64,000 bases of DNA from Thalassospira profundimaris (GTDB taxonomy: Bacteria; Pseudomonadota; Alphaproteobacteria; Rhodospirillales; Thalassospiraceae): assembly GCF_003326755.1 (NCBI RefSeq), contig NZ_JPWH01000008.1:62001-126000 (forward strand). The letters run 5' to 3'. The notes under the pieces are model-generated. The model was not told the origin of the DNA. It saw only the letters and a program-made list of their open reading frames with translations, and did no database searches. A program made the position numbers and the translations under genes. Each line of letters opens with the position of its first letter. Position 1 is the stretch's first letter. Shown here in pieces: positions 26,676 to 37,262 of the stretch.

Positions 26676-28163
26676 TCAGGTTGCATCAACAATTTCTATT
26701 TTGCTGTCGCATTCCATTAATTTTGCCAGTTTGGACAGGCGCTGATCGACGACTTCGCCATTAAGGTCGCCAATTTTGCGGTCCAGGCGCAGGATCAGGG
26801 TTTTGTCATCAAGCACCAGTTCGCTATGCGGCAGGATGCCCTCGACCCCGCCCGAAAGGGTGTGACCAAGGCGAATGGCATGGCCAAACAGGCGGCCGGT
26901 TTTGCGGGTATCTTCGTCTAACAGGCGGTCACAGGCGGCGTCGCCCCGGAAATTGCCGGTATAGCGCGACCCGATGGTATAGGCGAGAAACACACGGTCA
27001 ATGTGGCTCAGATCAAGGTAGGGATGTCTGACGACGCGGTTATAACTTTGTTCGGCCCGGTAATCGGGATGGTCGTTCCAGCCAATATCGCCAATGATGC
27101 AGGCTGCAAGGCGCAGGCGGCGCAAATTGGCTGGTTGGTCACGAAAGATCGGGTCGGTCCAGCGATAAAGCTCTTCGCCGTGCTGATGAAAACGTTCGCT
27201 ATCCTCGGCAAAGCTCAGGCAGGTTTCCAGCAGCGGGTCGCGGTCGCGCACTTCTTCGGGCAGGGCTTCAAACATCCAGCCCTCGCGCAGCCCATGCCCC
27301 GAAAAGATGACGTTTTTTGCCTTCATGCGGTTGATCAGGTGGTGCATGACCAGGGCGGCATGGGGCAGGCTGTCGGTCCGGCGTTTGGAAACCCCGCCGA
27401 TTTTTTCCAGCGAGGCGCGGCTTTGCTGCGAGATGATACGTGTTAAATCGGAAATTTCCCCAAACGGCATGGTCATGTTATGCACGACCGAAATGGGGTA
27501 GTTTTCCTGCGCGATATAAAGTTTGGCAATGGACCGCCAGGAGCCGCCAACGGCAAAAAGCGGCAGTTTTTCATGTTTGGTCAGCCAGGGAACGCTATCA
27601 AGATGCTGGTTGACCTCGTCTTCCAGTGCCTTGCGGTTGCTGCCAAACACGGTATGCAGGCGCATCGCCCCCAGTGGCAGGCTGACACGTTCCAGGATCT
27701 GCCCTTGATCAAGCAGTACAAGCTCAAGCGAGCCGCCGCCAATATCGCCCATGATGCCGGTTGCGTGCGGGTCGCCGGAAATGATGCCAAGGCCCGAAAG
27801 ACGGGCTTCTTCCAGGCCATCAATGATTTTGATGGTCAGGCCGGTTTCATCAAACACACGACGGCAGAAATAATCACCGTCGCTGGCCGCACGCACGGCT
27901 GCGGTTGCCAAAACATCCACCCGCGAAATTTTCATGGCGCGTAACAGGGTGGCAAAGCGGCGCAGGGCACCGATTGCCATTTCAACCCCTTCCGGATTCA
28001 GTTTTCCTGATCCATCCGGGTCACGGCCCAAACCGCACATGACCTTTTCGTTGAAAATGGGGGCGGGAGCACGCGTTTGACCATCAAAAACGACAAGCCG
28101 GACAGAGTTTGACCCGACATCAATGATGGCAATGCGCTTTGAGACCCGTTGATCGGTAAGCAT
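26676..28163 (-). CDS. ppx: Exopolyphosphatase / GppA phosphatase
   Basis: A 495-residue Ppx/GppA protein of the ASKHA fold. It shows IIDVGSNSVRLVVF (phosphate 1 loop) near the N-terminus and the second loop GDIGGGSLEL. Such enzymes degrade polyphosphate or pppGpp; members of this size with an added C-terminal HD-like domain occur in Alphaproteobacteria. It is directly downstream of ppk (22-base gap), forming a polyphosphate synthesis/degradation operon. Confidence 0.9.
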   Translation of the reverse strand: MLTDQRVSKRIAIIDVGSNSVRLVVFDGQTRAPAPIFNEKVMCGLGRDPDGSGKLNPEGVEMAIGALRRFATLLRAMKISRVDVLATAAVRAASDGDYFCRRVFDETGLTIKIIDGLEEARLSGLGIISGDPHATGIMGDIGGGSLELVLLDQGQILERVSLPLGAMRLHTVFGSNRKALEDEVNQHLDSVPWLTKHEKLPLFAVGGSWRSIAKLYIAQENYPISVVHNMTMPFGEISDLTRIISQQSRASLEKIGGVSKRRTDSLPHAALVMHHLINRMKAKNVIFSGHGLREGWMFEALPEEVRDRDPLLETCLSFAEDSERFHQHGEELYRWTDPIFRDQPANLRRLRLAACIIGDIGWNDHPDYRAEQSYNRVVRHPYLDLSHIDRVFLAYTIGSRYTGNFRGDAACDRLLDEDTRKTGRLFGHAIRLGHTLSGGVEGILPHSELVLDDKTLILRLDRKIGDLNGEVVDQRLSKLAKLMECDSKIEIVDAT

Positions 28164-28185
28164 GTGGCTGAAAATACCCGGTTAT

Positions 28186-30336
28186 TTATTCGTCAAGAAC
28201 CAGCACCGGAACAGAAGACATATTGTCTTCGTCAAGGGCGCTGCCCCGGCCCGATAGGGACGGATTGGTCATGAAATAGTTGTGGGCCGAAAACGCATCC
28301 TTGTCCGCCTCGCACCTTTCATAAGACCCGTCCGGTTGCAGATACCAGCTTTGGGCGGTGTCTTTTAAATTCGCAATCATGATTTGTTCGATGATCTGGC
28401 GATGGCAAGTGGGGTTCTCGATGGGAACCAGGCATTCAACCCGGCGATTGAGGTTGCGCGGCATCCAGTCGGCCGAGGAAATGAACGCCTTGGCCTTGCG
28501 CGAGGGCAGCTTTGCCCCATTGGCAAAAACCACAATACGGGAATGTTCCAGGAACCGCCCGACAATGGATTTAACACGGATATTTTCCGAAAGCCCCGGC
28601 ACACCCGGGCGGAGGCAGCAAATCCCGCGCACCACCAGTTCCACCGGCACCCCGGCCTGAGAAGCGCGATAAAGCGCATCAATCACAACCGGGTCCACCA
28701 GGCTGTTCATTTTGGCCCATACGCCACAGGGTTTGCCAGCTTGGGCGTTTTCGATTTCCTTTTCGATATTAGCCACCAGGCTGGGGCGCAATGTGTGCGG
28801 GGCAATAGCGATTTTTTCCAGCGAGCGCGGGGTGGCATAGCCGGTCATGAAATTGAAAATGCTGCCCGCATCGCGGCCCAGGGCCGGATCACACGAGAAA
28901 AAGGAAATGTCGGTATAGAATTTGGCCGTGATCGGGTGATAGTTGCCGGTGCCAAAATGGCAATAGGTCCGAAGGCCGTGGGTTTCGCGGCGCACCACCA
29001 GCGAAATCTTGGCATGTGTTTTCCATTCCAGGAAGCCATAAACCACCTGGCACCCGGCGCGTTCAAGGTCTGCCGCCCAGCGCAGATTGGCTTCCTCGTC
29101 AAAGCGGGCCTTGAGCTCGACCATTGCGGTAACGGATTTCCCGGCTTCGGCGGCGGCGATCAGCGCCTTGACGATCGGGCTGTTTTCCGATGTGCGATAG
29201 AGCGTTTGCTTGATGGCGACAACTTCGGGGTCGCGCGCGGCCTGCAACAGGAACTGCACCACCACGTCGAAATCTTCAAACGGGTGATGAACCACCAGGT
29301 CCTTTTTGCTGATCGCGGCAAAACAGTCTCCGCCAAAGTCGCGCACCCGTTCGGGGTAACGTGCGGCATAGGGCGGGAACAGCAGGTCGTGATGCAAATC
29401 GGAATCGATCAGCTGTTTAACATCGACAACCCCCAGAAGGCCGTCAACCTTGACCACCTGTTCGGGCGCGACATTGAGTTCGTCGATCACGAAGTTCAGA
29501 AGGTCCTCGGGGATGGAGGCATTGACTTTCAGCCGGATGATGCTGCCACGACGGCGGCGTTTGAGCGCGGTTTTGAACACGCGCACCAGATCTTCGGCCT
29601 CTTCCTCGATTTCCACGTCAGAGTCGCGGATCACGCGGAACATTCCGTGTTCGATCAGATCGAATCCGGGGAACAGTTTATCCAGATACATCAAAACCGC
29701 ATGTTCCAGCGGCAGGTACCGTTCGGTGCGGCCGGGCAGGCGCAGGAAACGGCCAATTTTGGGCGGCATCGGGATCAGCCCGCGCATATTGTGCCCGTCG
29801 GACGGGTCAAACAACTGCATGACAATGGCAAACCCCAGGTTCGGAATGAACGGGAAGGGGTGTGACGGGTCAATGGCAAGCGGCGTCAGGGTGGGGAAAA
29901 TTTCCCGCATGAAATAGCCATCGAGCCATTTGCGGTCTGTCTGGGTCAGATCGTCGGGCTGAATAAGGGAAATGCCCTTTTGGTGCATGTCGGCACGCAA
30001 TTGCTGCCAGATGCGCTGCTGGTCCTGCAAAAGCTGGTTGGCATCAAAGGTAATGGCGCGCAACTGTTCGGACGGGCTTAAACCATCCTGGCTGATATTG
30101 GTCATGCCCGCACGGACCTGACCCACCAGGCCCGCCACACGCACCATGTAAAATTCGTCCAGGTTGCTGGCCGAAATGGACAGAAAACGCAGCCGTTCAA
30201 GCAGCGGGTGGTTCTGATTCTGCGCTTCTTCGAGAACGCGGCCATTAAAGGCAAGCCAGGAAAGTTCACGATTGATGAAGCGTTTTTCCGAATCAATGGT
30301 GATTGCACTTGATTGAATTGCCGCAGCGTGTTTCAC
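28186..30336 (-). CDS. ppk1: Polyphosphate kinase 1
   Basis: A 716-residue PPK1, which makes polyphosphate from ATP. The start block [19 protein letters not shown] is characteristic. The phosphohistidine site is in [13 protein letters not shown] and the second active-site stretch in [18 protein letters not shown] chose the GTG at 30336 since AGGAGG lies six bases upstream; an ATG eight codons before it (30360) has no such site. It is followed by ppx. Confidence 0.94.
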   Translation of the reverse strand: MKHAAAIQSSAITIDSEKRFINRELSWLAFNGRVLEEAQNQNHPLLERLRFLSISASNLDEFYMVRVAGLVGQVRAGMTNISQDGLSPSEQLRAITFDANQLLQDQQRIWQQLRADMHQKGISLIQPDDLTQTDRKWLDGYFMREIFPTLTPLAIDPSHPFPFIPNLGFAIVMQLFDPSDGHNMRGLIPMPPKIGRFLRLPGRTERYLPLEHAVLMYLDKLFPGFDLIEHGMFRVIRDSDVEIEEEAEDLVRVFKTALKRRRRGSIIRLKVNASIPEDLLNFVIDELNVAPEQVVKVDGLLGVVDVKQLIDSDLHHDLLFPPYAARYPERVRDFGGDCFAAISKKDLVVHHPFEDFDVVVQFLLQAARDPEVVAIKQTLYRTSENSPIVKALIAAAEAGKSVTAMVELKARFDEEANLRWAADLERAGCQVVYGFLEWKTHAKISLVVRRETHGLRTYCHFGTGNYHPITAKFYTDISFFSCDPALGRDAGSIFNFMTGYATPRSLEKIAIAPHTLRPSLVANIEKEIENAQAGKPCGVWAKMNSLVDPVVIDALYRASQAGVPVELVVRGICCLRPGVPGLSENIRVKSIVGRFLEHSRIVVFANGAKLPSRKAKAFISSADWMPRNLNRRVECLVPIENPTCHRQIIEQIMIANLKDTAQSWYLQPDGSYERCEADKDAFSAHNYFMTNPSLSGRGSALDEDNMSSVPVLVLDE

Positions 30337-30608
30337 GCAAAGCCTCCTGCCATGAGCCATATGGTGTTGGAATTAAAACGCCACCATCTCTCTTGCCTGC
30401 GAGTATACGATAACTGATTGTTAAACTGCAATTTGTAACCCGGAAAAAGCAATTGCGCCAATGATGGTCAAATAGATTCGACGCGGCAGAATAGTCAAAA
30501 AAAGCGTCCTGAAATCCTACAATTATGTGTCAGTTTTTTACATGGTATCGACGTTCACCTTATGGCATGTCTGTGGGCGAAAACATTGATCCATCATAAA
30601 CGGGCCAA

Positions 30609-31193
30609 ATGTTCATGAAGACGTTGTTGTTGTTGCGGCATGCCAAATCAAGCTGGGAGGACCCGGCCCGGGCGGACCATGACCGCGAACTCAATCCGCG
30701 CGGGGAAAAGGCCGCCCCGGTTATGGGCCGTTTTTTACTGCGCGAGGGGCTGATGCCCGATCTGGTCTGGTGTTCGACGGCGGTGCGCGCGGTGCAAACA
30801 CTGGGGCTGTTGGGGCGGCAATTTGCCGAAACCGACCGGGTGATTTATGCCGAAGACCTGTATATGGCGCGCGAAACCGCCCTTTTGAAATGCCTGCAGC
30901 AAACCCATGACGATGCCGATACCGTGATGATGGTGGGTCATAATCCCGGTATGGAAAGTTTTGCCCTGGAATTGATCGGCGATGACAGCAACGGGTTTCG
31001 TTCGGAGATGGAGCGCAAATTTCCCACCTGTGCGTTATGCCATTTCACCTTCGAGATTGATGACTGGGCCGATATTACATGGCGTGGCGGGCAGTTGCAG
31101 CGGTTCATCAAGGTCAAGCAATTGCAAGGGGAAATCCCGTCTGGTTCGGACGATGCCGCAACCGGTGCAGGGGATGCGTCTGCCAATACTTGA
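30609..31193 (+). CDS. sixA: SixA-like histidine phosphatase
   Basis: A 194-residue histidine-phosphatase-superfamily protein. The catalytic RHAKSSWED motif is close to the N-terminus and a second histidine lies in VMMVGHNPGMES. The SixA group removes phosphate from phosphohistidine proteins. An in-frame ATG at 30615 (MKTLLLLRH) is an equally good start. The C-terminal 20 residues are low-complexity. It is divergent from ppk. Confidence 0.82.
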   Translation: MFMKTLLLLRHAKSSWEDPARADHDRELNPRGEKAAPVMGRFLLREGLMPDLVWCSTAVRAVQTLGLLGRQFAETDRVIYAEDLYMARETALLKCLQQTHDDADTVMMVGHNPGMESFALELIGDDSNGFRSEMERKFPTCALCHFTFEIDDWADITWRGGQLQRFIKVKQLQGEIPSGSDDAATGAGDASANT

Positions 31194-31400
31194 CGCGGGC
31201 AGGCGAGAAGCGTTTTATACGGGAAAATTCGGATGCTGACAGGCGTGTCAGATAAGGATGTTGTCGCAAATAAGCCGGGTCGGGTGCCGTTTTGGCACAG
31301 AGCACGGCAGATTTGCGCGTTTTTTGTTTGACAGCGCCGGTCAGCCATGCACCTTTGCGGCCCAATCGCGGCCCAAAATATAACGCAACCTGGAAAGACC

Positions 31401-33188
31401 ATGCACCCTTATCGCTCTCATAATTGCAATGCACTTCGCGTTTCCGATGCCGACGCCCAAGTCCGCCTGTCTGGCTGGATTCACCGCAAACGCGACCACG
31501 GCAACCTTCTGTTTGTCGATTTGCGCGATCATTATGGTATCACCCAGGTCGTGATCGACATTTCCAGCCCGCTTTTCGAGGTTCTGGACAAATCACGCGC
31601 CGAAAGCGTGATTACGGTTGACGGCAAGGTGGTTAAGCGGACCCCCGAAACCATCAATCCGAACCTGCCGACGGGCGAGATCGAGGTTTATGCCTCGAAT
31701 ATCGAAGTCCAGTCCTCGGCCGATGTGCTGCCGATGCCGGTTTTTGGCGATGTTGAATATGGCGAAGAAGTTCGCTTGCGTCATCGTTACCTCGATCTGC
31801 GTCGCGAAAGTGTTCATAAAAACATCGTGCTGCGTTCGCAGGTGATTTCGGCGATGCGCCAGAAAATGACGGCCCAGGGGTTCCTTGAAATCCAGACGCC
31901 CATTCTGACCGCATCCTCGCCGGAAGGCGCACGCGACTTTCTGGTGCCCTCGCGCACCCATCCGGGCAAGTTTTATGCCCTGCCGCAGGCACCCCAGCAG
32001 TTCAAACAGCTTCTGATGGTTTCGGGCTTTGACCGTTATTTCCAGATCGCACCGTGCTTCCGCGATGAGGACGCTCGTGCCGACCGGTCGCCGGGCGAGT
32101 TCTATCAGCTTGACTTTGAAATGGCCTTTGCCACCCAGGATGACGTGTTCGAGGCCATCGAACCGGTCCTGCATGATATTTTTGTCGAGTTCGGTGGGGG
32201 TCGTGAAGTGACCAGCTATCCGTTCCCGCGCATTCCGTTTGATGAATCGATGGCAAAGTATGGTTCGGACAAGCCCGACCTGCGCAACCCGCTGATTATC
32301 TCGGATGTGACCGAAGCATTCCGTGGCTCGAATTTCGGTATTTTTGCCAAAAATATCGAAAAAGGTTCGGTGGTGCGTGCCATTCCGGCACCGGGCGCTG
32401 CCAACCGTCCGCGCAGCTTCTTTGACAAGCTGAATGCCTGGGCCCGGGAAGAGGGTGCAGCCGGTCTTGGTTACATCGTTTATGATGAAAACGGCGAAGC
32501 CAAAGGCCCGATTGCCAAGAACCTGGATGCCGAACGCATTGCATCGATCAAGGAAACCACCGGTGTCGCCAATGGCGATGCGGTGTTCTTTGCCTGTGAC
32601 AAGCCGCTGCCGGCAGCCAAATTTGCCGGTAAATCGCGTGAAAAGATTTGCGATGACCTTGGCCTGCGCGAAGAAGGCAAGTTCAAGTTCTGCTGGATTG
32701 TCGATTTCCCGATGTTCGAGGAAGACGACGACGGCAAGATCGAATTCAGCCACAACCCGTTCTCGATGCCCCAGGGTGGCCTGGACGCGCTGGAAAACAT
32801 GAACCCGCTGGATATTAAAGCCTGGCAGTATGACATCGTTTGTAACGGTATCGAGCTGTCCTCGGGTGCCATTCGTAACCATCGCCCGGACATCATGTAC
32901 AAGGCGTTTGACATTGCCGGTTATGGCAAGGAAGTGGTTGAAGAACGCTTTGGCGGCATGCTGAACGCCTTCAAATTCGGCGCGCCGCCGCACGGTGGTT
33001 CGGCCCCGGGTGTTGACCGTATCGTCATGCTGCTGGCCGATGAACCGAACATTCGCGAAGTCATTGCCTTCCCGCTGAACCAGCAGGCCCAGGATTTGAT
33101 GATGAATGCGCCTTCGGTTGTTGAAGACCGCCAGCTTAAGGAACTGCATTTGCGGGTACAGTTGCCGCCCAAGGCGAAAAAAGACTGA
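31401..33188 (+). CDS. aspS: Aspartyl-tRNA synthetase
   Basis: A 595-residue bacterial-type class II aspartyl-tRNA synthetase. It has the N-terminal OB-fold anticodon domain ([14 protein letters not shown]), motif 2 in [16 protein letters not shown], the bacterial GAD insertion, and motif 3 in [20 protein letters not shown] 31401 is chosen; an 18-codon upstream extension is not conserved-looking. A strong terminator follows. Confidence 0.96.
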   Translation: MHPYRSHNCNALRVSDADAQVRLSGWIHRKRDHGNLLFVDLRDHYGITQVVIDISSPLFEVLDKSRAESVITVDGKVVKRTPETINPNLPTGEIEVYASNIEVQSSADVLPMPVFGDVEYGEEVRLRHRYLDLRRESVHKNIVLRSQVISAMRQKMTAQGFLEIQTPILTASSPEGARDFLVPSRTHPGKFYALPQAPQQFKQLLMVSGFDRYFQIAPCFRDEDARADRSPGEFYQLDFEMAFATQDDVFEAIEPVLHDIFVEFGGGREVTSYPFPRIPFDESMAKYGSDKPDLRNPLIISDVTEAFRGSNFGIFAKNIEKGSVVRAIPAPGAANRPRSFFDKLNAWAREEGAAGLGYIVYDENGEAKGPIAKNLDAERIASIKETTGVANGDAVFFACDKPLPAAKFAGKSREKICDDLGLREEGKFKFCWIVDFPMFEEDDDGKIEFSHNPFSMPQGGLDALENMNPLDIKAWQYDIVCNGIELSSGAIRNHRPDIMYKAFDIAGYGKEVVEERFGGMLNAFKFGAPPHGGSAPGVDRIVMLLADEPNIREVIAFPLNQQAQDLMMNAPSVVEDRQLKELHLRVQLPPKAKKD

Positions 33189-33221
33189 TCACGGCCTTTG
33201 TCCGTGACGTAAATCTCCAAA

Positions 33222-33254
33222 AAGAGCGATTGGCCCGGCTGATCGCTCTTTTTT
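33222..33254 (+). terminator. Intrinsic terminator after aspS
   Basis: AAGAGCGAT (33222-33230) pairs with ATCGCTCTT (33242-33250), 11-nt loop, then TTTT. Confidence 0.85.
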
Positions 33255-33342
33255 GTTGCGTATTTGCAACTGGCGTTACCCTTATATTAAGGTGCTGTCG
33301 GTCAGAATTGATCAAGGACGTTTATTCGATGGGAGACGGGCC

Positions 33343-34527
33343 GTGAAAAAGTTTCTGATAGCAGCCGCCCCCCTGTTGCTAAGTGCATGTGGCGGATCGG
33401 GGGACGATACGACGTTATCGAGGCTGGCGGATGATCTGATCAGTTATGTCACGACGGGGCGCACTGTTGCCGAAAATCAGCGCACCCTGGTTGCGGGTCA
33501 GGGCTGCGGAACGGATGCGTCCCTGTTTGGCAATGGGGATTGCAAGGTGGGTTCCGGGGCGACAATGGGGTTTGTTGATCGCAACGGGGCGTCGGCCATT
33601 GCGCCGCTTTCCGGTGCGCGCTCCACTGTTTATGCGGTTAACGCGCCGGTCGAGGATTGGAGCAAACCCGGCCACGGACGTGTACATCCGCTTGGTAATT
33701 CTGCCGATGTCATGATTGTTGACCTGCCGCCCGCCGCAAGCCAGCTTGACCCGCCAGTACTTGGGGACGGGGCTGATCGCGCTGATGGGACCAAGCGGGC
33801 TGACGAGGCTGATGAAGCGCACGAGGTTGACGGGGCGCTCGCCACGCAGAACGCCACGGGCGGCGTCGTAAAGGCAACAAAGGCAACAAAGGCCAATACC
33901 GGCGATACCCTGCCAATCGCAGCCCCAAAGGATATGGCGCCCCTGCCAGAAGACGCCCCGGATGTGAACACAACGGCCCAATCAGATGAAACATCTGATG
34001 CGGCTGCGGATGCGATAGCCAAAGAGCAACCGGCCAAGGGAGCAGCAAAAACCGGCGATTTAAGCGGTCTTCAGGCCAGCGTTATGCCAGATGTCATGCC
34101 CCCGGAGGCACCGCGCGATGTGCCCGGTGGTGAAAATGGCGACGTTTCGCAATCATCCCTGCCACCTGCACCGGCTGGATCCAAAACGTTGAAGAAAACC
34201 CCGTTAACAGGTGGGGCTGTCGGGCCGGATGTGCAAAAACAGGCATCGGGCGGGGATGCCCTTGAAAAAGGGGCATACGACGGGGTGCGTGCAGGTAAAT
34301 ATGTGGTGCTGGGCAGTTTTAACAGCCAGAAGCGTGCCCGTATGGCCCTTGACCAGTTTTCACAATATCATCCGCAATTGATTCCGGCGACGGTAGAGGG
34401 TAGGCCTTATCTTAGAATTGCAGTAGGTCCAATGAATATGGCACGGGCAAATGATTTACGCCTTGCTACTGCCAAAAATGGCGTTAAGGATTCGTGGATT
34501 TTAAATATCGTTGGCAGCGGAGAATAG
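33343..34527 (+). CDS. SPOR-domain lipoprotein
   Basis: A 394-residue envelope protein. A short signal peptide ends in the lipobox LLSACGG, so it is probably a lipoprotein. The middle is low-complexity, rich in Ala, Asp, Lys and Pro, including repeated DGADRADG/ADEADEA-like and KATKATKA stretches. The C-terminal 75 residues (YVVLGSFNSQKRARMAL, LRIAVGPM) are a SPOR domain that binds denuded septal peptidoglycan. A GTG start at 33343 follows GGGAG. Its stop is two bases before the TTG start of eipB. Confidence 0.8.
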   Translation: MKKFLIAAAPLLLSACGGSGDDTTLSRLADDLISYVTTGRTVAENQRTLVAGQGCGTDASLFGNGDCKVGSGATMGFVDRNGASAIAPLSGARSTVYAVNAPVEDWSKPGHGRVHPLGNSADVMIVDLPPAASQLDPPVLGDGADRADGTKRADEADEAHEVDGALATQNATGGVVKATKATKANTGDTLPIAAPKDMAPLPEDAPDVNTTAQSDETSDAAADAIAKEQPAKGAAKTGDLSGLQASVMPDVMPPEAPRDVPGGENGDVSQSSLPPAPAGSKTLKKTPLTGGAVGPDVQKQASGGDALEKGAYDGVRAGKYVVLGSFNSQKRARMALDQFSQYHPQLIPATVEGRPYLRIAVGPMNMARANDLRLATAKNGVKDSWILNIVGSGE

Positions 34528-34529
34528 AT

Positions 34530-35372
34530 TTGCCAAAAATAGTGCGAAATGCGGCAGGCCGCTATGCAACGCTTGCGGTCGCAGTGGCCTTTGGTGCCGC
34601 GCTGGGCGGATGTAGCGCGCAGGCCGGGCCGTCTGCGGCTGCCAATGGTTTGGTGTCGCATGTCGCGGAATACAAGCTGCGACTGGTGTCCACCAGGGCC
34701 AACAGCTCCGTTGTTGCCGCGCGCGGGGCCTTTGGTTTCCGGTTTGAAAAGGTGTGTGACGGCTGGATTTCCGAATATCGCAATTCGCTGATTTTGCAGG
34801 GGCCGCAGGGCGGTGCTGTCAATTCATCCTATAGCATGACGCAGTGGGAAGATTTTGCGGCCAAACATTACCGGTTTCGGGTGCGTGATTTTCAGGATGG
34901 CTATTTGACCGATGAAGTCAACGGGAATGCCGAACGCCTGGATGACAAGGTGGTGGTTCATTACGAAAAACCGGTTGATGTGACCGAGGAACTGCCCGTT
35001 GATACCCTGTTTCCGACCCAGCATTCGATCAAGCTGTTGCAACATGCCATTGATGGCGATGTGTTTGCCAGTGACCGGGTTTTTGATGGTGCGGGTGATA
35101 CGCCGGTTTATCATATCTCGGCCGTGATTTCGGGGAAAATGAAGGCTGAAAACGCCGCCATTGATGCAAACCATATCGCTGATACGCCGTTTCATCGCGT
35201 CAGCATGGCGTTTTTCCCGGTTGATGATGATGAAGAACAACCGGCTTATGAAATGTCGGTGGATTACGGGCAAAACGGGATTACCCAGGGCCTGGTGCAA
35301 AATTTTGGCGATTTCAAACTGCGCGGCGATTTGGTCAAGGTGCGTGAATTGCCGCCGCCGCAATGTGACTGA
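34530..35372 (+). CDS. eipB: EipB/DUF1849 periplasmic cell-envelope protein
   Basis: A 280-residue DUF1849 protein matching EipB, a periplasmic beta-spiral protein needed for envelope integrity in Brucella (established). The motif VSHVAEYKLRLVST opens the mature part; two cysteines, in EKVCDGW and at the C-terminus PPPQCD, correspond to the conserved disulfide. A signal sequence precedes and its ...LGGCS end could also be a loose lipobox. The start appears to be a TTG at 34530, two bases after the SPOR gene, with GGAG 7 bases upstream inside that gene. Confidence 0.85.
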   Translation: MPKIVRNAAGRYATLAVAVAFGAALGGCSAQAGPSAAANGLVSHVAEYKLRLVSTRANSSVVAARGAFGFRFEKVCDGWISEYRNSLILQGPQGGAVNSSYSMTQWEDFAAKHYRFRVRDFQDGYLTDEVNGNAERLDDKVVVHYEKPVDVTEELPVDTLFPTQHSIKLLQHAIDGDVFASDRVFDGAGDTPVYHISAVISGKMKAENAAIDANHIADTPFHRVSMAFFPVDDDEEQPAYEMSVDYGQNGITQGLVQNFGDFKLRGDLVKVRELPPPQCD

Positions 35373-35398
35373 TCGCGGTTTGGTTTTTATGTGACATG

Positions 35399-35440
35399 AA
35401 AAATGGCCTGTCGCCCGAAATGTGCGAAAGGCCATTTTTT
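35399..35440. terminator. Bidirectional terminator after eipB
   Basis: An 11-bp stem, AAAAATGGCCT (35399-35409) with AGGCCATTTTT (35429-35439), has T tracts in both directions and separates eipB from the converging ArsR gene. Confidence 0.82.
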
Positions 35441-35542
35441 ATACCCCGATGATGCCATGACACGCCGTGCCGCGTTTTGCCGACGCGGAACGCTAAACCG
35501 GCATTGCCAAAGCCCAATCAGTAATCAGTGCCGCTGGCGCGA

Positions 35543-35860
35543 TTATGCGACGTTGCAGTCCTTGCCATCGCAACAGTAGAGGTCATACAGCGTCTTGATG
35601 ATGCGCACGGCCTCATCTCCGTTGAGCGAATAATAGATTGTCTGTGCTTCACGCCGTGTGGTGACCAAATGGTCGCGCCGTAATCTGGCAAGATGCTGCG
35701 ACAGGGCGGACTGGCTTAACCCGATGATCTTTTCAAGTTCGCCGACGGATCGTTCGCCATTGTGTAGCTGGCATAAGATCATCAGTCGGCTTTGGTTGCT
35801 CATGGCCTTGAGAAGGGCACTGGCCCTTCCGGCTTGTTGTTCTAATTCTTTTATTTCCAT
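35543..35860 (-). CDS. ArsR-family regulator, BigR/SqrR-like
   Basis: A 105-residue ArsR/SmtB winged-helix repressor. The block LSQSALSQHLARLR is the recognition helix. Cysteines in LMILCQLHNG and YCCDGKDC match the pair used by BigR/SqrR to sense reactive sulfur (persulfide) in Alphaproteobacteria; the C-terminal CCxGKxC adds more. No sulfide genes are adjacent, so the target is unknown. Two ATGs (35860, 35869) are possible. Confidence 0.8.
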   Translation of the reverse strand: MEIKELEQQAGRASALLKAMSNQSRLMILCQLHNGERSVGELEKIIGLSQSALSQHLARLRRDHLVTTRREAQTIYYSLNGDEAVRIIKTLYDLYCCDGKDCNVA

Positions 35861-36332
35861 GTGCCTCATTTCATTCCGGTCGTGATCCCGGTTGTGAATG
35901 CGTGATAATTTACCCCGTTATCACGGATGGGACGTTGCCCATCTTTTCACAACTGTGGCTTATTTGCAGGTTGGTCACGGACAGGGGCACGCGCATTGCC
36001 TTCCGCAGCCCTGTTCAAAAGTATTATATTTGTCTATTTGACCAGTCGCAAAGTCTGATTTGCAAATTGTCAGAAAACTTCAAAATTCCGGTGCAAAAAT
36101 GGGCGAAATTGGACTTTGGTCGGGTTTATTTCAGGATATATGTGATTTATGCCAAGGCAGATTGCGCCCAAAGATGCAAAGAAGAATTAAATTGCAATTG
36201 TTTCCTGGGTGCGTCAAGTCAGGTGTTACATAGTGTTACAGAAAGCCGGGGATGATGTCATTCGGGCGGCGGGGCCGCTTTGGACGATAAAATAAAACAG
36301 ACCGGCACATAAACGGGAGGCAGCAGACGGGT
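35861..36332. other. AT-rich intergenic region with repeat motifs
   Basis: About 470 bases between divergent genes. A 117-codon frame at 35902-36255 has atypical composition and no ribosome site, so I do not call it. An 8-bp inverted repeat CGTGATAA-N9-TTATCACG (35901-35925) sits 41 bases before the ArsR ATG, a likely autoregulatory operator. A 10-bp-spaced direct repeat GTGTTACA (36223-36230, 36233-36240) lies 93 bases before the deacetylase gene. Confidence 0.55.
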
Positions 36333-37262
36333 ATGGCAACATTGTTTGTTTCGCATCGTGCCTGCATTGAGCATGATCCTGGGCCCGGCCACCCGGAGCA
36401 ACCGGACCGCCTGCGGGTTATTCAACGGGTTCTTGAAGCCGAAGAATTCATGTTTCTGCATCGCGAGGAAGCCCGGCGCGGCGATATTGACCTGATCAAA
36501 CGGGTGCATGACCCGGCCTATGTGGATCGTATTTTTGCCAGGATACCCGAACAGGGTGAAGTATCGCTCGATGGGGATACCTATGTGTCGCCCGCCTCGG
36601 GCGAGGCGGCGTTGCGGGCGGTTGGCGGGGCCTGTGTTGCGGTGGACGCCGTCATGCAGGGGCATGAACGCAATGCCTTTGTCGGGGTGCGCCCACCCGG
36701 GCACCATGCCGAATATGAACGCGCAATGGGTTTTTGCCTGTTTAACAATGCCGCCGTGGCCGCGCAATATGCCCGCGAAACCTATGGTATCAAGCGGGTT
36801 GCGGTAATGGATTTTGATGTGCATCACGGCAATGGTACCCAGGATCTTTTTTATCATGATCCCGACCTGTTTTATTGTTCCACCCATCAATGGCCGCTTT
36901 ACCCCGGCACGGGCGACCCGATGGACCGGGGATGTGCCAATAATATCCTCAATGTGGGCCTGACGGCAGGCGCGGGCACAGCGGAAATCCAAAAGGCGTT
37001 TCATGATTATGTGGTTCCCGGGCTGGTTGGTTTTGCCCCGGAGCTTCTGATTGTTTCTGCCGGGTTTGATGCCCATCGCAATGACCCGCTGGCGGGACTT
37101 TCGCTGGTGGAAAGTGATTTTATCTGGATGACCGAACAGCTTTTGAGGGTCGCCGCGCAGTGTTGCGAGAACCGGTTGGTTTCGATTCTGGAAGGGGGCT
37201 ATGATTTGCCATCCCTGGCATCGTCGGTATTGGCGCATGTGCGGGCATTGATGACGGGCTGA
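36333..37262 (+). CDS. Histone-deacetylase-family (AcuC/HDAC-like) deacetylase
   Basis: A 309-residue class II HDAC-like zinc deacetylase. Signatures are RPPGHHAEYERAMGFC, the zinc-binding DFDVHHGNGTQD, SAGFDAHRNDPLAG and EGGYDL. In bacteria such proteins deacetylate polyamines, acetoin-pathway proteins or other substrates; the exact one is unknown. GGGAGG lies before the ATG. It heads a run of same-strand genes with xseB and ispA, spaced by 123 bases. Confidence 0.9.
   Translation: MATLFVSHRACIEHDPGPGHPEQPDRLRVIQRVLEAEEFMFLHREEARRGDIDLIKRVHDPAYVDRIFARIPEQGEVSLDGDTYVSPASGEAALRAVGGACVAVDAVMQGHERNAFVGVRPPGHHAEYERAMGFCLFNNAAVAAQYARETYGIKRVAVMDFDVHHGNGTQDLFYHDPDLFYCSTHQWPLYPGTGDPMDRGCANNILNVGLTAGAGTAEIQKAFHDYVVPGLVGFAPELLIVSAGFDAHRNDPLAGLSLVESDFIWMTEQLLRVAAQCCENRLVSILEGGYDLPSLASSVLAHVRALMTG

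Noticed and set aside
28384-29865. 493-codon plus-strand frame opposite ppk1
   Set aside because: Shadow of a highly conserved gene; long only because of GC-rich third positions.
30337-30608. Possible Pho box upstream of ppk1
   Set aside because: Only fragments like CTGACAC; no two-repeat CTGTCAT pattern.
31593-33149. 518-codon minus-strand frame opposite aspS
   Set aside because: Antisense shadow of aspS; no recognisable protein.
35902-36255. 117-codon frame in the ArsR/HDAC intergenic region
   Set aside because: Odd composition, no ribosome site, overlaps regulatory-looking repeats.
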